Shown piece by piece: positions 29,229 through 37,167 of a stretch of 64,000 nt of DNA (positions are counted from its first letter, which is position 1; each line of letters begins with the position of its first letter). The stretch comes from Ascidiaceihabitans sp. (GTDB lineage Bacteria; Pseudomonadota; Alphaproteobacteria; Rhodobacterales; Rhodobacteraceae), in NCBI GenBank assembly GCA_028825475.1, contig JAPKAB010000004.1, forward strand, positions 62,001 through 126,000. The letters run 5' to 3'. Both the position numbers and the translations under genes were made by a program. The notes below the pieces were generated by a model, which saw only the letters and a program-made list of their open reading frames with translations, ran no database searches and was not told the DNA's origin.

Positions 29229-29998
29229 CGCCCTTCAAATTGTGCAGGGCGTTTTTCAACAAACGCCAAAACACCTTCTTTGAAATCACGCGTACGACCG
29301 CATTCACCTTGCTCTGATGCTTCAAGCGAAAGCTGGTCTTCTAGCGTGTTGTCCCACGATCCACGGATCGCACGTTTTACAGATCCAAACGCAGCAGTTG
29401 GCCCATTTGCCAAATATGCAGCGCGTGATTTCCAATGATCCACAAATGTATCATCTGAAACGGCTTCCCAGATCATGCCCCAATCATCCGCTTGGCGGGC
29501 TGTGATCTTGTCCGCAAATAGCGCAGCACCCATTGCTTTGGCTGTCCCCATTGAACGCGGCATCGTGTAAGTACCACCAGCATCGGGCAATAAGCCGATA
29601 CGTGCAAACGCCTGCAGGAAGTATGCACTCTCCTTTGCGATCACCACATCAAACGCCAATGCGAGGTTCGCACCCGCGCCCGCCGCTGCACCGTTCACGG
29701 CTGCAATTGTTGGTACAGGGCAATCATAGATCGCCTTCAGCATCGGTTCGTATTCGTCGCGCAGCGTTTGCTCTAGATCAAAGCTGTTGCCTGAATTGTC
29801 ACCCAGGTCCTGACCCGAACAAAACGCACGCCCTGCCCCAGTTAAGACAACACAGCGCGCCGTGCGCCCACCCTCTTTGACCGCATGTTGAATTTCTGCG
29901 CGCATCTGGGTCGACATCGCGTTCATTACATCAGGACGATCCAAGGTAATGACAGCAATGTTGTCGTTCAGTTCAAATTTGATCGTCTGGTAATCCAT
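29225..29998 (-). CDS. Enoyl-CoA hydratase/isomerase, PaaG-like
   Basis: This 257-residue crotonase-fold protein has the oxyanion-hole segments AFCSGQDLGD and NGAAAGAGANLALAFD. LLPDAGGTYTMPRSMG and the Asp-rich loop resemble PaaG, the ring-epoxide isomerase of phenylacetate degradation. Plain enoyl-CoA hydratase activity is also possible. ATG 29998 begins MDYQTIKFEL; a longer frame starts at 30034. It follows ccmH on the same strand after 72 bases. Confidence 0.85.
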   Translation of the reverse strand: MDYQTIKFELNDNIAVITLDRPDVMNAMSTQMRAEIQHAVKEGGRTARCVVLTGAGRAFCSGQDLGDNSGNSFDLEQTLRDEYEPMLKAIYDCPVPTIAAVNGAAAGAGANLALAFDVVIAKESAYFLQAFARIGLLPDAGGTYTMPRSMGTAKAMGAALFADKITARQADDWGMIWEAVSDDTFVDHWKSRAAYLANGPTAAFGSVKRAIRGSWDNTLEDQLSLEASEQGECGRTRDFKEGVLAFVEKRPAQFEGR

Positions 29999-30070
29999 GG
30001 CATCTTGTCCTTTTGACTGGCTTAGCCGAAGCATATCAAACGCGTTGCAGTGGGAAAGCAGAACCGCACG

Positions 30071-30535
30071 TCAATCTTTGAAATCATTATCTAATATCTG
30101 AGCCAAGCGCGTTTTTTCCGCATCGCTCAGTCCAGTATCATCCGTGGAAGATCCCTTGGCACGTCCACGCAGGTAAATGATCCCCATTCCACCGGCAAGC
30201 AGTAGCATCAACGGGCCAGACGCCCACAAAAGCAACGTGGAGCCATTCGCACGCGGTTGCAGCAGGACATATTCGCCGTAGCGATCAACGATAAAATCCA
30301 CCGCCGCTTCGTCACTGTCCCCAGCAACCAAACGTTCGCGCAACAGAATACGCAAATCACGCGCCAATGACGCGTTGCTTTCATCAATGCTTTCGTTCTG
30401 ACAAACCAGACAGCGCAGCCCCTTGGACAGATCACGCGCACGGGATTCCAAGGCGGGATTAGCCAAAATCTCGTCTGGCTCAACCGCCCACAATGGCGAG
30501 GCGATCAACATCAAAAGGAAAACAAAACGTTTCAT
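30071..30535 (-). CDS. ccmH: Cytochrome c maturation protein CcmH
   Basis: This 154-residue protein has a signal peptide (about residues 1-17). It has the heme-ligation thiol motif LRCLVCQNESIDESNA (Cys42, Cys45), a conserved helical periplasmic region, and a C-terminal membrane helix (LLLWASGPLMLLLAGGMGIIYL). CcmH reduces apocytochrome c CxxCH cysteines before heme attachment and works with CcmF. Its start overlaps the ccmF stop by four bases (ATGA). Confidence 0.95.
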   Translation of the reverse strand: MKRFVFLLMLIASPLWAVEPDEILANPALESRARDLSKGLRCLVCQNESIDESNASLARDLRILLRERLVAGDSDEAAVDFIVDRYGEYVLLQPRANGSTLLLWASGPLMLLLAGGMGIIYLRGRAKGSSTDDTGLSDAEKTRLAQILDNDFKD

Positions 30536-32499
30536 TCTGCAGGCACCGCTTTGGCGTTTGTTTTACGCGCCCCTGCGGCCACGCGGAAGCGGCGATCTGA
30601 GAGACTAAAGCACCCACCAAGTGCCATGAACGCACATCCAATCCAAATCCAGTTGGTCAATGGTTTCACATATGTCCGCACAGCCCAACCGCCTGCATCC
30701 TGCTCATCGCCGATCACAACATAGACGTCACGGGCCAAATTGTAGTCGATGGCTGCCTCTGTCGTTGGCATCTGGGCCACAGGGTAAATCCGCTTTTCTG
30801 GGCGCATCTCTGACAAAACACGCCCATCTTTGGACAATGTGATGTCTGCGATCGTTGCCAAATAGTTCGGCCCCTCAGAATCCGCAACCCCGTTCAACGT
30901 GATCGTATAGGCCCCTACATCATAGGGCTGGCCGATTTGGGCCACGCGAATATCCTCGTACTGCCAAGACGTAATGCCTGCGACGCCCAGCATGGTGATC
31001 CCAAGGCCGGAATGCGACAGCATCTTGCCCCAATCTGCACGTGGCAAACGCAACAAACGGCCCCAACGGCCACCCCCGCGCCCGGTACGCGACGCCAGAT
31101 CAATTACAGCGCCCATGACAACCCACGCAGCTAAGAATACGCCAATCGGTCCCAATATGGATCGACCTGTCTGCATAACCCAAACCAATCCCGCAATCGC
31201 AAGCGCCAGAACAAACGCATAGCGCAGCGGATAAAACGCGCGTTTAATCTCGGCGCGCTTCCACGGCATCATCGCGCCCACTGGCAAAACCAGCCCAAGC
31301 ACCAACATAAACGGCGTAAAGGCCATGTTGAAGAACGGCGGCCCCACCGACAATTTGCGGTCAAAGAACATCTCAGCCACCAAAGGCCACATTGTACCCA
31401 CGAAAACCACGAAACAGCTGACAGCAAGAAGGATGTTGTTAGTAAGCAGTGCACTTTCACGGCTGACCAGTCCAAAGACGCCCTTTGCTTCCATCGTCCC
31501 CGCACGCAACGCGAATAGGATCAATGCACCGCCAGTAAAAAAGCCAAGGATCATTAGGATAAACACACCCCGCTCAGGGTCGTTGGCAAAGGCGTGCACA
31601 GAAGTCAGCAAACCCGAACGCACGATAAACGTACCAATCAATGAAAAGCCAAAGGCCAAGATCGCCAGCAAAATCGTCCAAGATTTCAGGCTCTCACGCT
31701 TTTCAACCACAATGGCAGAGTGCAGCAAAGCAGCAGACAGTAACCACGGCATAAAGGATGCGTTTTCAACGGGATCCCAGAACCAGAAACCACCCCAGCC
31801 AAGTTCATAATAGGCCCACCATGACCCAAGCGCGATGCCGATGGTCAGGAAAATCCACGCCGCCAATGTCCAAGGGCGGACCCAACGGCCCCACGCTGCA
31901 TCCACACGCCCCTCGATCAATGCAGCAACGGCAAAGCTGAATGCCATGCTTAGACCCACATAGCCCAAGTATAAAAATGGCGGGTGAAACGCCAAACCAG
32001 GGTCCTGCAACAACGGGTTCAAATCCTGCCCATCAAAGGGCGGAACGGCAAGACGCGTAAACGGGTTTGAGGTGAACAGAATAAATGCAAAAAACGCCAC
32101 GCCAATCGCGCCCTGAACCGACAAAACACGGGCCCGCAGGCTGGGTGGCAGGTTGGTCCCAAACCACGCAGCCGTAGCGCCAAACAGGGATACGATCAGA
32201 ACCCAAAGCAACATTGATCCCTCGTGGTTGCCCCATGTGCCACTGATTTTATACAGCATTGGTTTGGCAGAGTGGCTGTTCTGAACAACCAGCAACAGAC
32301 TGAAATCAGACGATATAAACGCCCACATCAATGCTCCGAATGCAAAGGCCGTTAACATGAATTGGGCAGACGCGGCAGGTTCTGCAACCGCCATCCATGA
32401 CCGCCATCCCTTGTGGGCGCCCACCAAGGGAACAAAGGTCTGAACGACCGCGACCATAAAGGCTAAAATCAGGGCAAAGTGTCCAAGTTCAGTGATCAT
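30532..32499 (-). CDS. ccmF: Heme lyase CcmF
   Basis: This roughly 655-residue multi-pass membrane protein accepts heme from CcmE and attaches it to apocytochrome c. The tryptophan-rich WWD-type signature WGGFWFWDPVENASFMPWL is clear. Conserved blocks such as HNSHSAKPMLYKISGTWGNHEGS, split over a periplasmic loop, are also present. ATG 32499 (MITELGHFALILAFM) is chosen, since the frame to 32640 adds non-family sequence. A lysis cassette separates it from ccmE. Confidence 0.95.
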   Translation of the reverse strand: MITELGHFALILAFMVAVVQTFVPLVGAHKGWRSWMAVAEPAASAQFMLTAFAFGALMWAFISSDFSLLLVVQNSHSAKPMLYKISGTWGNHEGSMLLWVLIVSLFGATAAWFGTNLPPSLRARVLSVQGAIGVAFFAFILFTSNPFTRLAVPPFDGQDLNPLLQDPGLAFHPPFLYLGYVGLSMAFSFAVAALIEGRVDAAWGRWVRPWTLAAWIFLTIGIALGSWWAYYELGWGGFWFWDPVENASFMPWLLSAALLHSAIVVEKRESLKSWTILLAILAFGFSLIGTFIVRSGLLTSVHAFANDPERGVFILMILGFFTGGALILFALRAGTMEAKGVFGLVSRESALLTNNILLAVSCFVVFVGTMWPLVAEMFFDRKLSVGPPFFNMAFTPFMLVLGLVLPVGAMMPWKRAEIKRAFYPLRYAFVLALAIAGLVWVMQTGRSILGPIGVFLAAWVVMGAVIDLASRTGRGGGRWGRLLRLPRADWGKMLSHSGLGITMLGVAGITSWQYEDIRVAQIGQPYDVGAYTITLNGVADSEGPNYLATIADITLSKDGRVLSEMRPEKRIYPVAQMPTTEAAIDYNLARDVYVVIGDEQDAGGWAVRTYVKPLTNWIWIGCAFMALGGCFSLSDRRFRVAAGARKTNAKAVPAE

Positions 32500-32596
32500 C
32501 AATGGCATCCATTTTGAAAAACTAAGCCGACTATAGGCCTTGCCCCAAACCGCGCCAATGATATTCGCGCATAACAGCGGTTCACATTGTCGCGGG

Positions 32597-33172
32597 TCAC
32601 TGGTTGCGTTTGCACCATGCATCAAGTGCCGCGTTGGCATCTGGCGCTATTGAGGCCACAGACAGGCGAACATCTGGGCCGCTGTCAGCCACACCAACGC
32701 TCTCTGCCCGCAACTCTTTCAGTGCTTTTATATTGTGCATCACTTGCGGAACATGCGCCATGGTGCCAACAATTTCACGCTGAAACTTCTGGCTTTTGAC
32801 CTGATGCCGTGCCCCAAAATAGAACGAGACAATAACACCCAATAACCACCACATCGGTTCGGGCACCAGCGCAATCCCTTGCATTCGCTGCGAAAACCAC
32901 AAGGGATCAATCATGGCCGCCACGAACAATCCCAGTGTCCCAAGGGCCAATGCAGGACGCGGCAAGCGGTTCACCCCGTCCATAAACCGATCAAACCAAC
33001 CTTGGCGGGGGATCGCAAACTCCTGACCATATTCACGCATGGCCTGCATTTGAACCTGCGCGCCGCGCTGTGAACCGGCCTCGGCGTTCTCACGAAAGAC
33101 TTCTACAGTGTCGCGGACCATGTTGCCGCCACCACCAAACATCAATTGAAACATTCGTTCGATCATGCCCAT
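32597..33172 (-). CDS. Holin of the GTA 3-TM type
   Basis: This 191-residue protein has an amphipathic N-terminus (MIERMFQLMFGGGGNMV). Two clear membrane helices follow (about 74-89 and 107-121: ALALGTLGLFVAAMI and WWLLGVIVSFYFGA), then a helical, charged C-terminus. Sequence pattern and pairing with an N-acetylmuramidase match the holin family described for release of gene transfer agents. Its start overlaps the endolysin stop by ten bases, so they are co-translated. It would open the inner membrane to let the muramidase reach peptidoglycan. Confidence 0.82.
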   Translation of the reverse strand: MGMIERMFQLMFGGGGNMVRDTVEVFRENAEAGSQRGAQVQMQAMREYGQEFAIPRQGWFDRFMDGVNRLPRPALALGTLGLFVAAMIDPLWFSQRMQGIALVPEPMWWLLGVIVSFYFGARHQVKSQKFQREIVGTMAHVPQVMHNIKALKELRAESVGVADSGPDVRLSVASIAPDANAALDAWCKRNQ

Positions 33173-33777
33173 GACGCGACCCTCTTATTAAACTGTGATT
33201 GTGAGAGATGGTATTTGGGCGCAATGAATTCTTCGGCACGTCGAATCCACCCACCCTTTTGACCTGCGCGCGTGCGAGCGTATTTGCGGCTGGCAGGACG
33301 GCGATCAGCAAGGCGCAGGTAATAATTGCGCCGCGCAATGCCATATGCGTCGATCAAATAGCCACCCGCAGTCTCGAACGCGGCCTGAACCGAGGCGATG
33401 GATTGAGGGCCAAGGGCACCATCAACAACAACTTCAAACCCCATATCAATTAACAAGCGTTGAAGTATGCGAACCGCGTTGCCACCTGCATTCACATACA
33501 TATCAAAGACTGTAGCCTGCAGAGGCTGCGGCAATTGCGCGATCAGCGGCCCCTCAAAGTAGTGTTTGATGAAAATATCGACGGCTTGTGCACGGCTCAG
33601 CATCTGCACATCGTGTTTGTCCACATCCCCGTCATGATCAAGATCCAAACCAAGACGCCGCATGGTGTGAATGGTCACGCCAAAATTGGTGGCCCCACCC
33701 GGATCATCAGGATCATTCACATAGCCGCCTTCGCGGTCCACAATCTGTTGGGCAATCTGTCGTACCGTTTGCATCAC
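33163..33777 (-). CDS. GH108 endolysin (N-acetylmuramidase), holin-associated
   Basis: This 204-residue protein has the GH108 catalytic motif REGGYVNDPDDPGGATNFGV with the catalytic Glu16. A PG_binding_3-type C-terminal part (about residues 110-180) follows. Residues 45-56 (DLDHDGDVDKHD) fit a 12-residue EF-hand-like calcium loop, inserted just after the catalytic segment. No signal peptide is present, as expected for holin-dependent release. The gene lies 72 bases after ccmE and overlaps the holin gene. In Rhodobacter capsulatus an analogous endolysin/holin pair releases GTA particles from a locus away from the capsid genes. Confidence 0.85.
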   Translation of the reverse strand: MMQTVRQIAQQIVDREGGYVNDPDDPGGATNFGVTIHTMRRLGLDLDHDGDVDKHDVQMLSRAQAVDIFIKHYFEGPLIAQLPQPLQATVFDMYVNAGGNAVRILQRLLIDMGFEVVVDGALGPQSIASVQAAFETAGGYLIDAYGIARRNYYLRLADRRPASRKYARTRAGQKGGWIRRAEEFIAPKYHLSQSQFNKRVASWA

Positions 33778-33813
33778 CTTATCCTTTGGCCATTTCTGAC
33801 CAGGTGAAGATGA

Positions 33814-33827
33814 TTAAATCAGGTTAA
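33814..33827. promoter_or_regulatory. TTAA-N6-TTAA, near match to a CtrA site
   Basis: Two TTAA half-sites are separated by six bases, just upstream of the endolysin gene (start 33777). The CtrA consensus has seven bases between half-sites, so this is one base short. CtrA is known to influence GTA genes in this order. Confidence 0.25.
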
Positions 33828-33849
33828 TTTCCAGTAGCTGCAGCGTACG

Positions 33850-34296
33850 TTAGCTGCCTTCAGGCTCCACATAGACGCCCTGTGCCTTGAGGGCGTCTAT
33901 AACCTCAGTTGGCATATAATTCTCGTCATGTTTTGCAAGGATTTCAGTAGCTTCAAAGACACCGTTGATCAAACGACCCGTACCCACCATGCCCTGGTTT
34001 TCCTCAAACAGGTCGGGCAAAACACCCGAATAGATGGCAGGAACAGACGCGCCACCATCCGTCACCACGAACTGAATTATCTCACCCTGACCACGCAAAA
34101 GGCTGCCAACCTCGACCAACCCACCGATGCGAAACACCTCGGATGAGCTGGGCGGATCTTCGACAACTTGTGTCGGAGAACGAAAGAAATTGATGCCATC
34201 GCGCAAGGCATAGCCAATCAAAACAGTCGAAAGGACCAAGGCAACGGCCATGATCGCAACCACTTGAATACGGCGTTGTTTCTTAAGCGATTTCAT
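33850..34296 (-). CDS. ccmE: Heme chaperone CcmE
   Basis: This 148-residue protein has an N-terminal membrane anchor (about residues 11-31) and a periplasmic OB-fold domain. It carries the heme-binding histidine in AKHDENYMP (His123, with Tyr127). It holds heme covalently and delivers it to CcmF. It sits 16 bases after argC on the same strand, ahead of the endolysin and holin that interrupt the ccm genes. Confidence 0.95.
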   Translation of the reverse strand: MKSLKKQRRIQVVAIMAVALVLSTVLIGYALRDGINFFRSPTQVVEDPPSSSEVFRIGGLVEVGSLLRGQGEIIQFVVTDGGASVPAIYSGVLPDLFEENQGMVGTGRLINGVFEATEILAKHDENYMPTEVIDALKAQGVYVEPEGS

Positions 34297-34312
34297 TACA
34301 AGTCCTTAGGGA

Positions 34313-35341
34313 TCAGGGGAACAAAGGGGCCATCATCAGCCCTGTTGTCTCAGGAATACCTAGCATCAGATTGGCATTTTGCAACGCCTGCCCACTGCTT
34401 CCCTTGGTCAAATTATCGAGTGCTGCGATTACAATCGCGCGTCCTTCGATCCGATCGGCAACTACACCGATGTGGCAAAAGTTTGAGCCCCGAATGTGAC
34501 GCGTGCTTGGGGTTTCGCCCATTGGCAACACTTCGATGAACGGTTCATCCGCGTAGGCCGCAACCATCGTGTCATAGACCACTTGCGCATCGCCCTTAAC
34601 ATAGGTCGTCGCCAGAATACCGCGGTTTGCAGGGACAAGATGAGGGGTGAATTGGATTTTCACATTACGCCCTGCCAAGGCGCTGAATTCTTGATCAAAC
34701 TCCCCCAAATGACGGTGCGTACTGCCAACGGCGTAGGCGTGATAGCCCTCAGATAATTCCGCGTGCAAAAGGTTCTCTTTCAACGCACGCCCCGCACCAG
34801 AGACGGCACACTTAAGGTCCAGAATGATCTCGTCCAGATCAATAACCCCTGCAGCAATCAAAGGGCGCAGCACGAATTGGCCCGTGGCCGCATTGCAGCC
34901 AGTTCCAGCCACCAAACGCGCGGTCTTAATCTCTTCACGGTAAAATTCGCTTAGGCCATAAACCGCTTCGCCCTGCATCTCGACAGCTCCATGTGGATTG
35001 CCATACCACGCCGCGTAAGCCTCAGGATCACGCAGACGGAAGTCAGCACTCAGATCAACAATCTTAAGGGATTTCGGCAGGTCACGAATGACCTCTTGGC
35101 TGGTTTTATGTGGCAATGCACAAAAACACAGATCAATGCCAGACCAATCAATCTCATCAAACTTCACCATGTCCGGAAGATCCAGATGGCGCAGGTGTGG
35201 AAAGACGGAAGCAAGGGTTTTGCCCGCTTTAGAATACGCCCCTAACGCCTTGATTTCCATGGAAGGATGTTCAGATATTAGGCGAATAAGTTCGGCACCC
35301 GTATAGCCACTGGCACCCAAAATTGCGATAGAATAGGTCAT
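34313..35341 (-). CDS. argC: N-acetyl-gamma-glutamyl-phosphate reductase
   Basis: This 342-residue NADPH enzyme of arginine synthesis has the nucleotide-binding loop [15 protein letters not shown] at the N-terminus and the catalytic cysteine in [29 protein letters not shown] and [14 protein letters not shown] are also conserved. ATG 35341 is preferred to the upstream frame start at 35413. It lies between murI and ccmE in one direction. Confidence 0.96.
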   Translation of the reverse strand: MTYSIAILGASGYTGAELIRLISEHPSMEIKALGAYSKAGKTLASVFPHLRHLDLPDMVKFDEIDWSGIDLCFCALPHKTSQEVIRDLPKSLKIVDLSADFRLRDPEAYAAWYGNPHGAVEMQGEAVYGLSEFYREEIKTARLVAGTGCNAATGQFVLRPLIAAGVIDLDEIILDLKCAVSGAGRALKENLLHAELSEGYHAYAVGSTHRHLGEFDQEFSALAGRNVKIQFTPHLVPANRGILATTYVKGDAQVVYDTMVAAYADEPFIEVLPMGETPSTRHIRGSNFCHIGVVADRIEGRAIVIAALDNLTKGSSGQALQNANLMLGIPETTGLMMAPLFP

Positions 35342-35366
35342 GTTTTTCTCGATATATTGGTAAAGA

Positions 35367-36176
35367 TCACGCTGCAGTAAAGGTGATCTGACGTCGCAAG
35401 AATTGGGTGGCACGGTTGCTGACTTGTTTGGGATCGCCCGTGGTCAAGTAAGCTGGTTCTCCACTGCCGATTTTGTCACCGTGACGTGTCAGGTAATCGG
35501 CCAAGCTTTCGCCCACCAAATTGGCCTGTGAAAACACCTTCACATCAGCGCCAAGCGCCTCTTGGAAGGCATCCAACATCAAAGGGTAATGGGTGCAGCC
35601 CAAGATGGCCGCCTGTGGCTTGGGCATTTTACGCATCAACGCATCAACATGCGAACGCACCATCGCTTCGGCCAAAATAAAATCACCGTCTTCAATCGCA
35701 TCCACAACACCGCCGCAGGCCTGCGCCTCAACATCCACACCAATCGCACGAAACGCCAATTCGCGTTGGAATGCACGGCTCGCCACAGTCGCAGGGGTCG
35801 CAAACAGCGCAACATGTTTCACATCAACTTCGCGCGGTGGTGAATTGTCACCCCAATCACGCTCTGTCAGGGCCTCGATCAACGGAACAAACACACCCAA
35901 GACGCGCTTGCCCTCAGGGATCCACCCCTCTTGCATACGGCGCAGGGCAGCAGCAGAGGCCGTATTGCAGCCCAAAATCACAAGGTCACAGCCCGCATCA
36001 AACAGCCGCTGAACGGCCGCACAGGTCAATTCATAGATGTCATCCGCTGTGCGCACGCCGTAGGGCGCATGCTCGCTGTCCGCTAGATAGATAAAGTCAA
36101 CATCAGGAAGACACTTTTGCGCGGCCTCAAGTACAGTTAATCCACCTAAACCACTATCAAAAATACCAACTGCCAT
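35367..36176 (-). CDS. murI: Glutamate racemase
   Basis: This 269-residue enzyme makes D-glutamate for peptidoglycan. The two catalytic cysteines are in [10 protein letters not shown] and [11 protein letters not shown]-terminal [15 protein letters not shown] is the family signature. It starts six bases after the stop of the acyltransferase gene and is followed 25 bases on by argC. Confidence 0.95.
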   Translation of the reverse strand: MAVGIFDSGLGGLTVLEAAQKCLPDVDFIYLADSEHAPYGVRTADDIYELTCAAVQRLFDAGCDLVILGCNTASAAALRRMQEGWIPEGKRVLGVFVPLIEALTERDWGDNSPPREVDVKHVALFATPATVASRAFQRELAFRAIGVDVEAQACGGVVDAIEDGDFILAEAMVRSHVDALMRKMPKPQAAILGCTHYPLMLDAFQEALGADVKVFSQANLVGESLADYLTRHGDKIGSGEPAYLTTGDPKQVSNRATQFLRRQITFTAA

Positions 36177-36182
36177 GCGTCA

Positions 36183-37064
36183 TCAGGCGCGATGCCTGTC
36201 CTCAAATTCATATCCAAGATCAAATGATTTGATCGGATTTGGGTTCAGCTCATACGTGGCTTTGCGCAGGAAATCCATCATCTGTTTGGAATCCTTTGCA
36301 ATCGGGTCCAACACATCGCGCCCAATCGGTTCCCCGATCACGACCCGCACTGGTGTGTCCACGCGCTTTTTAAACTCCTTGATCAATAGCCCAAGGCGCA
36401 ATGTCGAGTGCAAATGGCTGGCGATCTGAAACAGGCGGCTGGTGTGGCCGTCAAAATAGATAGGGATCACAGTGGCATTTGATTTGGCAATCATACGCGC
36501 GGTAAAGCTGCGCCACATCGGGTCCATTGGGCGACCAAAGGGACGTTCGGCCGTACTAACTGTGCCGCCAGGAAACACGCCAATCGCGCCGCCCTGCCCG
36601 AGGTAACCCAATGCCGTCTTGCGTGTCGCAATATTGGTTTGAACCCCTTCGCGCGTCTCATCAAAGGAGATCGGCAAAACAATGCGGTTCAGATCCTCTG
36701 CCTTGCGAAACACGCTGTTGGCCAAAATGCGAAAATCGCCACGGGCTTGGGACAGGATATGACCCATCATCAACCCATCCAAGATACCATAAGGGTGATT
36801 GGCGATCAAAATAACGGGCCCCTCGCTGGGAATATTGGACAGCGCACCACCAACGATATCAAGGCTAAGACCATAGCGATCGACCATCACCTGCCAAAAA
36901 TCACGCCCCTGCGCGACTTCGTCTTCATACCCTTTTGCCCGTTTGATCAGGCGCAATCGTCCCGTCGTGTTTTCCAGCAACCGCACCACTGTTCGACCAC
37001 TGCGAGTTTTAACGGAATGCGCATAACTTATCTCGCGGGCAATTTCGCGTGTCTTCAATGACAT
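36183..37064 (-). CDS. PlsC-type lysophospholipid acyltransferase
   Basis: This 293-residue protein has the acyltransferase active site IANHPYGILDG. The spacing is H-x5-D rather than the usual H-x4-D, as I recall for the hemolysin/ornithine-lipid branch. FPGGTVSTAERPFGRP (glycerol-phosphate-binding block III-like) and VIPIYFDG are also present. It likely acylates a lysolipid at the inner membrane; the acceptor is unknown. ATG 37064 (MSLKTREIA) is chosen over 37100. Confidence 0.8.
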   Translation of the reverse strand: MSLKTREIAREISYAHSVKTRSGRTVVRLLENTTGRLRLIKRAKGYEDEVAQGRDFWQVMVDRYGLSLDIVGGALSNIPSEGPVILIANHPYGILDGLMMGHILSQARGDFRILANSVFRKAEDLNRIVLPISFDETREGVQTNIATRKTALGYLGQGGAIGVFPGGTVSTAERPFGRPMDPMWRSFTARMIAKSNATVIPIYFDGHTSRLFQIASHLHSTLRLGLLIKEFKKRVDTPVRVVIGEPIGRDVLDPIAKDSKQMMDFLRKATYELNPNPIKSFDLGYEFEDRHRA

Positions 37065-37167
37065 TGTTGACCTCTGCCTCCACTGCTTTTGATAGGGCAA
37101 TTAATCCCTCAAATCAGCAATGCCCAGTGTTTATGACATGAACGTAACCAATATAAAGCGATCTTGA

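Noticed and set aside
32597..33777. Prophage remnant
   Set aside because: Only the holin and endolysin are present; no integrase, attachment repeats, terminase or capsid genes surround them.
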